NCBI GenBank assembly: GCA_949358305.1
Contig: CASHSZ010000042.1
Span: 47,501 to 76,000, forward strand
Length of the DNA stretch: 28,500 bases
Direction of reading: 5' to 3'
Source of the DNA: Strigamia acuminata
Taxonomy: Eukaryota; Arthropoda; Chilopoda; Geophilomorpha; Linotaeniidae
A model generated the notes under the pieces. The model saw nothing but the letters and a program-made list of their open reading frames with translations, had not been told where the DNA came from and did not search any database. The position numbers and the translations under genes are program-made. Each line of letters opens with the position of its first letter. Position 1 is the stretch's first letter. Positions 10,409-19,764 of this stretch are shown here, one piece after another.

Positions 10409-10600
10409 CGATGCCAGTGGACGAATTCTGCGAATTCGTGCAAACGCAGAAAGTTAAAAATATTCAAATTTGACGCCCACGATGACACGTTCGTAGTAGA
10501 CGCCTCCACAACTGCTTTTGAAAAGAATTTGATAAATGTTTGGAAATAATATTTAGGATTTTCTTTAATCATATCAGGAAACTGAAAACAGAAATAAAGT
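10409..10600 (+). pseudogene. Possible decayed 3' end of a small coding gene, with poly(A) signal
   Basis: Plus-strand codons from an ATG near 10409 read MPVDEFCEFVQTQKVKNIQI and then hit TGA. Skipping one base at about 10470 lets a frame continue (DAHDDTFVVDASTTAFEK) to a TAA near 10549. An AATAAA lies at about 10594. It may be the broken last exon of a gene or of a mobile element. I do not recognise the peptide, and chance is not excluded. The rest of 10298-10616 shows nothing else. Confidence 0.2.
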
Positions 10601-10617
10601 TTATACATTGGAAATTT

Positions 10618-10950
10618 TTTATCCTTTTCGCGGATTGGCGTCCGCGAAATCCGCATTTCGGGGGAGACTATTCTGCGGATTCCGGGTGGACCAAACTCTT
10701 CCGAAAAATGTCCGGGGTGGTGTTGGGAGTGTCGATAGACTGTTTTGTGTCAAGGTTGCCAATTTTCATGTAAGTATTGGAAGGTTCATTTCTGTGCATT
10801 CTCATATATTTTTTTTCACAGGAGCAATGAGGCGCGATAAAGGGGGATCAAGCGAGAGTGAAAAAGATAAACTCGTTTACGTCTCAAATGCGCGTTTGCG
10901 ATGGAATACGAACTTGGAATCGACTCCAATACGCGTTCGCGTCGCATACG
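10618..10950 (+). repeat. ~340-base dispersed repeat, copy 2, with an intron-like segment
   Basis: This is a direct copy of 8128-8455. The donor reads GTAAGT at 10770 where copy 1 has GTGAGT, and the acceptor TTTTTTCACAG ends at 10821, so the interval is again exactly 52 bases. The frame before the donor reads FADWRPRNPHFGGDYS, and the spliced frame would stop after six codons. It abuts the left end of foldback element P2. Confidence 0.8.
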
Positions 10951-11039
10951 AACGCATTTACAACTCGTTTTCGACTTTGATTAAAAAGGAACAAATATGA
11001 TTAAAAATCAACAAAAATATACAAAACTTGATAAGAAAT

Positions 11040-11860
11040 TGTGGTGACCCAGTTGGATAAGTGTCCCCCCAGAGCGGATACTTGTCCTCTGAGTCACTGT
11101 GATTGAAGAGTCGTTCCCCCCCGAGTTGGCTCCACCTCCCCATGGCAGGTGTGTGCCCCGAGGGGGAGGAAGCGGCTGGTGGTCAGCCCCCATTGGTTGA
11201 TCGCCGGCCCTTCACCCCACTGCATAAAAGGCTGTGTTTCCCGCCTAAAGTCAGAACTTACACAAACGACACCAAGAACACAGCAACTACCTCACCGTCA
11301 GGCCAACTTCAACTACAAGTTAGGATTGATCGAGGATCGCTGAGTAAAGTGCAAACTGTAACTCTCACGAAGTCACTTGCGAGCTATTCCTGCGAAAGCA
11401 CGAGAATAGCCCTTGTGAAATCACCCAGAATAATCGCCCAGACGATTATTCGCCGAAGTGAGTGTCCGAGTGCTTTGTAAGGAACCCCAAAGTTCCTAGA
11501 CGAGGCCTCTGCGACGCTAAACCAAAACCTAGACAACAGGCACGGATAGAAGACTCGAGAGAGCATTCCACCGCGTCCGTGAAGACGAATCCGTGACGAA
11601 TTAACGACAACTCGAGACGCCGCCTTTGTTCCGCCGACCACGCGGAATCGACGACGCCATCTTGAGAAATCCTTTGTTCGACGCTGACCACGTCGACTCT
11701 AGAATTATTACTGAGTGTATTTTAAAGGCATAAAGCCTGGTGAATAAATTAACTGTTTATTTACATACATTTGGTATTCATTTGGGTATTTGCATAATTG
11801 ATCACAGGTAAAGTATTACACGTTAGCGCTATTTAAACCTATACAAAGTAGGACGCGACA
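11040..11860 (+). mobile_element. Solo LTR (821 bases) with 4-base target duplication AAAT
   Basis: The segment starts TGTGGTGACC and ends CGCGACA (TG...CA). It is flanked by AAAT at 11036-11039 and again at 11861-11864. A TATA-like CATAAAAG lies at 11223-11230 and an AATAAA at 11743-11748, giving a normal LTR layout in the plus direction. The flanks rejoin the AT-rich arm of P2 on both sides. No internal retrotransposon is present, so it is a solo LTR left by recombination. A 4-base duplication would suit Ty3/gypsy-like elements (inference). Short open frames inside are not credible genes. Confidence 0.82.
11223..11230 (+). promoter_or_regulatory. TATA-like box of the solo LTR
   Basis: CATAAAAG stands ~185 bases inside the LTR, followed by a more GC-rich leader, and is ~515 bases ahead of the LTR's AATAAA. 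The position is typical for a retrotransposon promoter; activity is not shown. Confidence 0.45.
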
Positions 11861-12589
11861 AAATGTATAAACATTGATTAGAAATCGACAAAAATCGACT
11901 GAAATCTGACAATAATCGAATAAAATCGGACAATAATCAATTCAGAATGACAAATAACAATTACAATTGGTAAAAATTGACCAAAAATACAGAAAAATCG
12001 ATTAAAAACCAGCAAAAACAAACAGAAAACGATTAAATCAATTAAAAATCAACAAATAACCAAAATTGCCCTCAACACACCCCAACAACCTTCCACCACT
12101 CAAATTACACCGGAAAAAAACAAATTCAAACCGAAAAATCAACAAAGAATGCCAAAAAAAATATTGCAAACAAAGAGATAAGATCAATTCTCGAGGCAAA
12201 TTCTCACCACAAAACAACGCATCGCCGCCGACATCAACTTTTTAAATTTGAGAAACTCGCGTTTTCACGTGTACCGGTGCAGTACCGGGACCGCGGTACT
12301 TGTACTGCGGTATACATTTAAGTGTACAGTGCACAACACTACTGTTTATTTTTAATGATCCAATAAATAAAATTTGAAACAAAGTTGAGTGGAATTGTAC
12401 GTTTCTCGTATATTAAAGTTTTTATTTTGTTTGTTTCCACTTAATTTTTTTTGTTCCATACTAGAATGGCGATTCGATACTTTTGTAGCTCGAATTCACT
12501 TCGTAAACGTGGTCGGTGTTCATCACGCGTCAATGCGCTCGTGCAATAGTATAGGCGCGCATACGATTTGATGCGCGCAAAACTTGCAA

Positions 12590-13075
12590 AACTTGCACGG
12601 AATTTGGGCAATTTTTGACAAATTTCAGCAGATTTTTGCCTGTATTTGACAAATTTCAGAAGATTTTTGCCTATATTTGACAAATTTCAGAAGATTTCCT
12701 CAATCCTCAAACATTTGCTGAAATTTCTCATAAAATTTCTAAAATTAATTGAAATTTGTCTGAAATTTGTCTGCAATTTGTCAAATATTGGCAAAAATCC
12801 GTGGAAATTTGTCAAATACTGGCAAAAATCCATGTAAATTTGTCAAAAATTGCCATAATTCGGTGCAAATTGTGTTAGATATTGGAAAAATTTATTTTAA
12901 CGCTTCCAACGCGCCAGTAAATCGCGCGTGCACACGCATGGATTTTTCGTCATAGTTGGATGCGCGCAAACCTCACGTAACTTGCGCCAAAATTTGGCAA
13001 TTTTTGACAAATTTCAGCAGATTTTTGCCAGTATTTGACAAATTTCCACTGATTTTTGACAATATTTGACCCAAC
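12590..13075. repeat. P2 left arm: AT-rich ~30-base subrepeats in both orientations
   Basis: A unit built around TTTGACAAATTTCAGC and ATTTTTGCC recurs several times at 12605-12705. It then appears inverted (GGCAAAAATCC, AATTTGTC) at 12780-12850 and forward again at 12990-13075. The arm therefore carries smaller palindromes within the large one. The mirror image lies at 15955-16435. Confidence 0.8.
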
Positions 13076-13550
13076 AACTGCGCCACGTTCCAGGCGCCGG
13101 TTTAGGCATTTTAGACCCGTTTTAGACCGTTTTAGATGGCGAAAACGTTCTCTCCATCATTTTCTACCCCTGGGTGAGGTTTTCAGCGTTCATGATCGAT
13201 GAAAAAGCTGTTTTCTAACTAGCTGTCCCATTGCTAGTTTTGGCGTCAGGTTTTAGCAACCTTCCGATCCGACTCTGTCGTCTGCACGACCTCCAAGACT
13301 GTTTTAGGGTTAATTTGAGTCAAATAATTCATTCTGGGGGTTGTTTTGGGTTTTTTACAAGTGTGTTTTTGTAGTTTTTATTGGTTTCAAACATTGTCAA
13401 TTCTTTATACAAGTGTAACTTTCATTTCTCTGTATTTTGAGAACTTTGCATTGCAGCAAAGTTCATTTCTTGCCCCTTAATTATTGTGTAATTGTTGGTT
13501 TTCAAGCCCGTTTTTTAACAATAACTTTATTTGAAGTGCCTATTGTTTCA

Positions 13551-13570
13551 GGCACGTGCTTCCACGTGCC
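13551..13570. promoter_or_regulatory. Paired CACGTG motifs in a perfect 20-base dyad
   Basis: GGCACGTG, four bases, then CACGTGCC forms a perfect inverted repeat with two E-box (CACGTG) cores. The mirror copy stands at 15441-15460 in the other arm. About 200 bases inward are two copies of a CACGTTG...TTACGTGAC repeat (13715-13758) and a TATA-like TATTTAAG (13771-13778). Together these look like a promoter pointing toward the element's centre. This is inference. Confidence 0.35.
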
Positions 13571-13854
13571 TTTTATTGTTGAGCAATTTCTTGGGCAGTT
13601 GCGCTCCTGTTGCTAGCATTGCCGCGCGTTCTCCGCGCGTGTACTCGCGCGTTTCGCATCACACACATTCGGGTTCGATGGCCTATCGCGGCGGCACATT
13701 GTGTGGCATAGCGCGGCACGTTGCAATTACGTGACGTGGCACGTTGCTGTTACGTGACGCGATAGCCAGTATTTAAGCAGGGGATTCCATCATCGTTTAC
13801 ACAAATGCGCATTGCAACGTGGAGGCGCATTCGAGTCCTTTTCCCAAGCGAAAT

Positions 13855-14215
13855 CGTATTCGATTCGCTTTCGAATCGAATACGAGTTTTGTCCTTTTTC
13901 AACGCGAAATCGTATTCGATTCGCTTTCGAATCGAATACGAGTTTTGTCCTTTTTCAACGCGAAATCGTATGCGATTCGCTTTTGTATCGAATACGAGTT
14001 TTGTCCTTTTTCAACGCGAAATCGTATTCGATTCGCATCCGAATCGAATACGAGTTTTGCCTTTTTTCAACACGAAATCGTATTCGATTCGCTTTCGAAT
14101 CGAATACGAGTTTTATCCTTTTTCAACGCGAAATCGTATTCGATTCGCATCCGAATCGAATACGAGTTTTGCCTTTTCTCAACGCGAAATCGTATTCGAT
14201 TCGCTTTCGAATCGT
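13855..14215 (+). repeat. P2 left array: 7 monomers of 56 bases
   Basis: Monomers start at 13855, 13911, 13967, 14023, 14079, 14135 and 14191. Their stems are TTCGATTCG / CGAATCGAA with loops CTTT or CATC. With the flanking GTA and TAC the stem reaches 12 perfect pairs. The family is the same as in P1, but with a different stem sequence. Confidence 0.92.
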
Positions 14216-14497
14216 ATACGAGATGGTCGATGATTTTTGTTTCCCGGACTTTGATTCGTATTCGAGTTGTTACGAGTTCGTATTTTGATCGTATTCGTAT
14301 TCGAATCGAATTCGAATCGTATTCGAATCGAATACGAATCGAATTCGAGTCGTATTCGAGATGGTCGATGATTTCCACTCGCTCGTATACGCGTTGTATA
14401 CGAGCTCGTATTTTGATCGTAATCGTAAACGAATCGTTTACAAGTCGTATACAAGTTGTATACGACGTGTATACACCTCGTATACGAACGAAGTTTG

Positions 14498-14574
14498 GAA
14501 AATCCACCGGATACTTACTACGACATGAAAACACATAGTAGTCACATACGTCTTATTTGGAAATTGTGTTTTCA
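14498..14574. other. P2 central spacer, inverted relative to P1
   Basis: This ~77-base spacer lies between the same AACGAAGTTTG / CAAACTTCGTT arm tips as in P1. Base by base it is the reverse complement of the P1 spacer with no difference that I can see. Confidence 0.9.
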
Positions 14575-14848
14575 CAAACTTCGTTCGTATACGAGGTGTA
14601 TACACGTCGTATACAACTTGTATACGACTTGTAAACGATTTGTTTACGATTACGATCAAAATACGAGCTCGTATACAACGCGTATACGAGCGAGTGGAAA
14701 TCATCGACCATCTCGAATACGACTCGAATTCGATTCGTATTCGATTCGAATACGATTCGAATTCGATTCGAATACGAATACGATCAAAATACGAACTCGT
14801 AACAACTCGAATACGAATCAAAGTCCGGGAAACAAAAATCGACCATCT

Positions 14849-15185
14849 CGTATACGATTCGACAGCGAATCGAATACGATTTCGCTTTGAAAAAGGACAA
14901 ATCTCGTATTTGATTCGGATGCGAATCAAATACGATTTTGCGTTGAGAAAGGGCAAAACTCGTATTCGATTCGAAAGCGAATCAAATACGATTTCGCGTT
15001 GAAAAAGGACAAAACTCGTATTCGATTCAAAAGCGAATCGAATACGATTTCGCGTTGAAAAAAAACAAAACTCGTATTCGATTCGAAAGCGAATCGAATA
15101 CGATTTCGCGTTGAAAAAGGACAAAACTCGTATTCGATTCAAAAGCGAATCAAATACGATTTCGCTTGGGAAAAGGACTCGAATG
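14849..15185 (-). repeat. P2 right array: 6 monomers of 56 bases
   Basis: Monomers start at 14849, 14905, 14961, 15017, 15073 and 15129, inverted relative to the left array. The monomer at 14905 has the stem GTATTTGATTCG paired with CGAATCAAATAC, a symmetric change from the common GTATTCGATTCG. Others are asymmetric, for example GATTCG with GAATCAAA. Beyond the array the arm mirrors the left arm. Confidence 0.9.
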
Positions 15186-16885
15186 CGCCTCCACGTTGCA
15201 ATGCGCATTTGTGTAAACGATGATGGAATCCCCTGCTTAAATACTGGCTATCGCGTCACGTAACAGCAACGTGCCACGTCACGTAATTGCAACGTGCCGC
15301 GCTATGCCACACAATGTGCCGCCGCGATAGGCCATCGAATCCGAATGTGTGTGATGCGAAACGCGAGTACGCGCGCGGAGAACGCGCGGCAATGCTAGCA
15401 ACAGGAGCGCAACTGCCCAAGAAATTGCTCAACAATAAAAGGCACGTGGAAGCACGTGCCTGAAACAATAGGCACTTCAAATAAAGTTATTGTTAAAAAA
15501 CGGGCTTGAAAACCAACAATTACACAATAATTAAGGGGCAAGAAATGAACTTTGCTGCAATGCAAAGTTCTCAAAATACAGAGAAATGAAAGTTACACTT
15601 GTATAAAGAATTGACAATGTTTGAAACCAATAAAAACTACAAAAACACACTTGTAAAAAACCCAAAACAACCCCCAGAATGAATTATTTGACTCAAATTA
15701 ACCCTAAAACGGTCTTGGAATTCGTGCAGACGACAGAGTCGGATCGGAAGGTTGCTAAAACCTGACGCCAAAACTAGCAATGGGACAGCTAGTTAGAAAA
15801 CAGCTTTTTCATCAATCATGAACGCTGAAAACCTCACCCAGGGGTAGAAAATGATGGAGAGAACGTTTTCGCCATCTAAAACGGTCTAAAACGGGTCTAA
15901 AATGCCTAAACCGGCGCCTGGAACATGGCGCAGTTGTTGGGTCAAATATTGTCAAAAATCAGTGGAAATTTGTCAAATACTGGCAAAAATCTGCTGAAAT
16001 TTGTCAAAAATTGCCAAATTTTGGCGCAAGTTACGTGAGGTTTGCGCGCATCCAACTATGACGAAAAATTCACGCGTGTGCACGCGCGATTTACTGGCGC
16101 GTTGGAAGCGTTAAAATAAATTTTTCCAATGTCTAACACAATTTGCACCGAATTATGGCAATTTTTGACAAATTTACATGGATTTTTGCCAGTATTTGAC
16201 AAATTTCCACGGATTTTTGACAATATTTGACAAATTGCAGACAAATTTCAGACAAATTTCAATTAATTTTAGAAATTTTATGAGAAATTTCAGCAAATGT
16301 TTGAGGATTGAGGAAATCTTCTGAAATTTGTCAAATATAGGCAAAAATCTTCTGAAATTTGTCAAATACAGGCAAAAATCTGCTGAAAATTGTCAAAAAT
16401 TGCCCAAATTCCGTGCAAGTTTTGCAAGTTTTGCGCGCATCAAATCGTATGCGCGCCTATACTATTGCACGAGCGCATTGACGCGTGATGAACACCGATT
16501 ACGTTTACGAAGTGAATTCGAGCTACAAAAGTATCGAGTCGCCATTCTATAATGGAAAAAAAAAATTAAGTGTAAACAAACAAAATAAAAACTTTAATAT
16601 ACAAGAAACGTACAATTCCACTCAACTTTGTTTCAAATTTTATTTATTGGATCATTGAAAATAAACAGTAGTGTTGTGCACTGTACGCTTAAGTGTTTAC
16701 CGGCGATGCGTTGTTTTGTGGTGGGGATTTGCCTCGATAATTGATCTTTTCTCTTTGTTTGCAATATTTTTTTGGCCTTTTTTGTTGATTTTTCGGTTTG
16801 AAATTGTTTTTTTTCCGGTGTAATTTAAGTGGTGGAAGGTTGTTGGGGTGTGTTGAGGGTAATTTTGGCGGTTTTTGGGTCGGGA
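15186..16885. repeat. P2 right arm, mirror of 12060-13854
   Basis: The segment is the reverse complement of the left arm, including the TATTTAAG box (mirrored near 15235), the paired CACGTG dyad (15441-15460) and the AT-rich subrepeats. Identity is high by eye, with scattered substitutions and small indels. Open frames here copy those of the left arm and look non-coding. Confidence 0.85.
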
Positions 16886-17176
16886 TTAGTGTTTTCTGCG
16901 ATTTTTGATCGGTATTTGGGGTAACGCATGCGAATCGCCGTCGATGCGTCGACCGTAGCAAGTGTGGTTGAAGTGATTTCGTTCATTCGTTATTTTAATG
17001 AAAATTAGGTATTTATTGTGACCACACGAGCACGTAGCAAGTGCGCGCGCAAGTTAAATGTGTAGAGGCCTGTGAGAAAATAAAACGTGCGTGGAAGCGG
17101 CGTAAATATTCTTTGGTGACTGCCATGGGTTTGTGCTTTGTCGTGGGCGCGATATGTCTGCGATATATATATGCGT

Positions 17177-17568
17177 TAGGGATGAGAACGGGACCAATTT
17201 TCGGGTCCCGACCCGTCCCGGGTCCATTACGTTAGCGTAATACGCGCGTATGATTGCATAATTGAAATAAATCAGTATTAAGCCTAATATTAGGCCTAAT
17301 AATGCTAAAATAAAGTAAAGAAACAACAATATTTTGGTCATACAGTGTAATTTACTTTTAATAATGAGTTTGTTGTTGTTGTTTATTTACTTTATTTTAG
17401 CATTATCAGGCTCAATATTAGGCTTAATAGTGATAAATAACAACTGGAATTAGAAAATTGTCTCCGCCTCGCAGTACGAATTTAGCAACTGTAATCCCGT
17501 CCCGTCCCGTATCCGCATAGGGCAAACATTACCAGTCCAGTCCCTATCCCGGTCTGTTCTTATCCCTA
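17177..17568. mobile_element. hAT-like MITE (392 bases) with 8-base target duplication ATATGCGT
   Basis: The left end reads TAGGGATGAGAACGGGACC. The right end, reverse-complemented, reads TAGGGATAAGAACAGACC. The 8-base sequence ATATGCGT lies at 17169-17176 and again at 17569-17576. TAGGGATG-type ends with 8-base duplications are characteristic of hAT transposons (established). The inside is itself a long imperfect palindrome (TGCTAAAATAAAGTAAA and TTTACTTTATTTTAGCA), and there is no coding capacity. It sits in the part of P2's right arm that has no mirror partner. Confidence 0.88.
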
Positions 17569-17576
17569 ATATGCGT

Positions 17577-18220
17577 GATGTAGCGCGTTTGCGCGCGCGA
17601 TCTAGTGCGTTTGAGCGCGCGATGTAGCACCTTGAGCGTGTCCAAATGTGTACAGGTGCTCAAAAGATGTGCGAGGGCTTCACGTGCATACACGAAGCAT
17701 AAACGTGAAGAAAACAGCAGAAGCAGTTGTGTGTGATATTTATAAAACCACATCACACAAGGGAATACTACTAATGATACAAAAAGCAATAAACTTTATG
17801 AATATTGAAATAAACTTACAAAATGGTGGAAAAAACATGGCGTACTGCCTTGAATATATGCCGGGATGTTATCAATCTTCCGGGCCCCATGTGTGTTTGA
17901 TTTTAGTCCTAATTTTGGTGTATTTTTTTTTTTTTTGCCTTGGTTTTTCTCGTTTCTTGGAGAGTGCTGAGGCATGCCGAGGTGTTCTCGGGCGTGTGCG
18001 CCTGTTGAAGATCGAGCGTTTCATATTTTGTGTTTAATAAGCCTACCGTGGTGCCTCGAGCGTTTATTAATTTCTCCACTCGAGGCACTTCACTAACACC
18101 TCCCCGGTGTTTAAACGAGTAGCGGCGCTTATTTGACCCCGGTGTTTACTGTTTAAAATTGTCGTGTGTTTTCAAAGTTCTTAATTTGTTTAAAAGCAAA
18201 CAAAATGGATATTTGTTAAT
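17577..18220. other. Unmirrored insert in the P2 right arm, no recognisable gene
   Basis: The segment includes GCGCGCGA-rich sequence (17577-17630), a small inverted repeat near 17725-17760 (GTGTGTGAT / ATCACAC), an AATAAA near 17790, and a degenerate copy of the 22-base palindrome motif near 17856. A T-rich tract lies at 17920-17936. Short frames exist but none resembles a known protein. Together with 16890-17176 it forms extra DNA with no counterpart in the left arm. Confidence 0.5.
18051..18088. other. Perfect 10-base stem hairpin
   Basis: GTGCCTCGAG and CTCGAGGCAC are separated by 18 bases that contain the GCGTTTATTAAT of the nearby palindrome family. On the plus strand it could fold as a strong stem-loop. 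It does not look like a terminator of any gene seen here. Confidence 0.6.
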
Positions 18221-18410
18221 TTTTATTTGATTTTATCAATTTCTATTGGTTTCTTGCTGATTTTTAATCGGTTTTTCTCTATTTGTGACAATTTTTGCCA
18301 ATTTTAATCGTTATTTGTCATTCTGAATTGATTATTGTCCGATTTCAGTCGATTTTTGTTGATTTTTAATCATGTTTGTTCGTTTTTAATCAATTTTTGT
18401 CCCATGCCTT

Positions 18411-19100
18411 ACGATCAGTTCGAATAATTGACACCATACTGTGCTGTTACTCGTATTCAAGATGGCGTCGCAAACTCAAGGCCGAATTCCGCTGATTTCA
18501 TTTATTGCGACTGTTTGCGCTCCATACGTGTGAAAAGGATTATGGGAAAAATCCTCAATGCAGGCCATTTTGGTGTTAAATGAGCGAGGAAGGCAGGAGA
18601 TGAGAAAAATTTGTAAAATTTCAAAAAAAAGCTAAACAATCAAAATTTACATGAAGATCAATATTTCTGGCTCGAAATGCATGTATCAGCAATTTCGGGA
18701 TATTTTCGGGGTGAAATTGACTCGTTCGGAACACTGGGAAGGAACCCCACCCCGCATTCCCCATGCGTCGGCGCGCGCGTAGACGAAAATTCAAATCCAG
18801 GTGTTCAGACGGCCCCACGTTATTTTCGGGTTCCAAGTTGGGTTTCACAAATGTACCGTATTGCCTCGAATAAACGCCGGGACGTTTATTAAACTTCTCG
18901 TGTGTGTTTAATTTTGATCCGCATTTAACTGTTTTTTTTTTCACCGAAAGTTACTTCATTTTTTATTAACATGGAAAAAAAATGAACCTTTACAAAATAC
19001 TAATAATAACGTTATAATAAGCAGTTACAATTGAAATTAAAACAACATTTTTTTTTTAATTAGAAACCAAAGCAGAATCATCCCTAAATTCTGACACGGC
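18411..19100. other. AT-rich non-coding stretch with one copy of the 22-base palindrome
   Basis: No gene is evident. At 18869-18890 lies a slightly imperfect copy of the palindrome AATAAACGCC / GGCGTTTATT. It is preceded by a CAAGTTGGGTTTCA...GTACCGTATTGCC block that recurs near 21917 and, shortened, near 22178. The rest is homopolymer-rich. Confidence 0.6.
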
Positions 19101-19249
19101 GTTGTCAAACAAACAGTTGGCGCCAAAACGAGAAATTAGGCAACAAAACATTTTGAATGCTACAAAAACACATTAAATAACCATAAAACAAATAAAAATA
19201 AATACAACAGCTAAACCAAATTGTAATAAACAAGACAGCAAAGTGCGGG

Positions 19250-19620
19250 AGTGAGTGACAACGCCAAAAAAACGCCCGAAAACGCCCCAAGAACGCACCA
19301 AAACGCCCCAAGAACGCACCAAAACGCCAGATAACCGTGCAACTTGAGGCAAAAAACATGCAAACATAATTTTTTGCTTTGAGTGGCACGATTTTCAGGC
19401 TTTTTGGAGCATTTTGAAGCGTTTTGGGGCGTTTTAGAACGTTTTTGCTTATTTTTTAGCATTCTCATGCGAGCTCGCGCGTGCAGGCGAGAAAAAAACA
19501 AACTTATTTCTTCAAGAGTTAAAAAAAAAATAACCCTAACCAGGAAATTACTGTAAAAACAACGGCTTGCCTCGAATAAACGCCGGGGCGTTTACTAATT
19601 TTCAAGACTGGAAGTGAGGC
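19250..19620. repeat. Composite hairpin repeat, copy R1, ending in the 22-base palindrome
   Basis: The left arm (about 19250-19365) has repeated AACGCC words and ends ACTTGAGGCAAAAAACATG. The right arm (19369-19492) begins TTTTTTGC and carries TTTTCAGGC and repeated GGCGTTTT words. The two arms form a long hairpin. Beyond it come AACAAACTTATTTCTTC, GTAACCCTAA and TTGCCTCG, then the palindrome at 19575-19596. Confidence 0.75.
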
Positions 19621-19764
19621 GAGATGTTGTTTGCTTTATTTGTTGAAACAAATTAGGCGTCACTAATTCACCTGTATTAGGGTTTCGGTTCTGAGAAACC
19701 GGACGAGGAGTCACAATAACGGGACACGGGAAATTTCAAAACTTACCGGTTTCGTCAAAACGCC

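Larger units (their letters stand above)
10970..18410. mobile_element. Foldback element P2, full extent of mirrored arms with nested insertions
   Basis: The core 13540-15480 is a near-perfect inverted repeat. Mirroring continues outward: 12590-13080 matches 15955-16435, 12060-12230 matches 16690-16870, and the AT-rich stretch 11865-12050 (marked by CAGAATGACAAATAAC) matches 18230-18390. Sequence at 10975-11030 matches 18360-18410. The left arm is interrupted by a solo LTR. The right arm has ~1.3 kb without a mirror partner (about 16890-18220), including a MITE. The left arm also has ~85 extra bases at about 12231-12315. The outermost parts are AT-rich, so the exact ends are uncertain. No transposase is seen. 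Confidence 0.6.

Noticed and set aside
8402-10409. Multi-hundred-codon frames on both strands rich in STRFRVECEF-type repeats
   Set aside because: The same 56-base repeat is open in several frames at once. The frames follow the repeat, not a gene.
11103-11691. Open frames of 60-125 codons in the 11.0-11.9 kb region
   Set aside because: They lie wholly inside the solo LTR and have no known domain.
13531-13734. A 67-codon frame starting MKCLLFQARAST, mirrored at 15480-15256
   Set aside because: It looks like a signal peptide at first, but both copies are arms of P2, the downstream parts differ by frameshift, and a promoter-like reading of the DNA fits better.
13805-15208. Similar long frames in P2 on both strands
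   Set aside because: Mirror-image and multi-frame openness from the palindromic 56-base repeats. There is no start context or domain.
17041-17235. A 64-codon frame with a hydrophobic stretch
   Set aside because: Its 3' third runs into the hAT-like MITE, and nothing else supports a gene.
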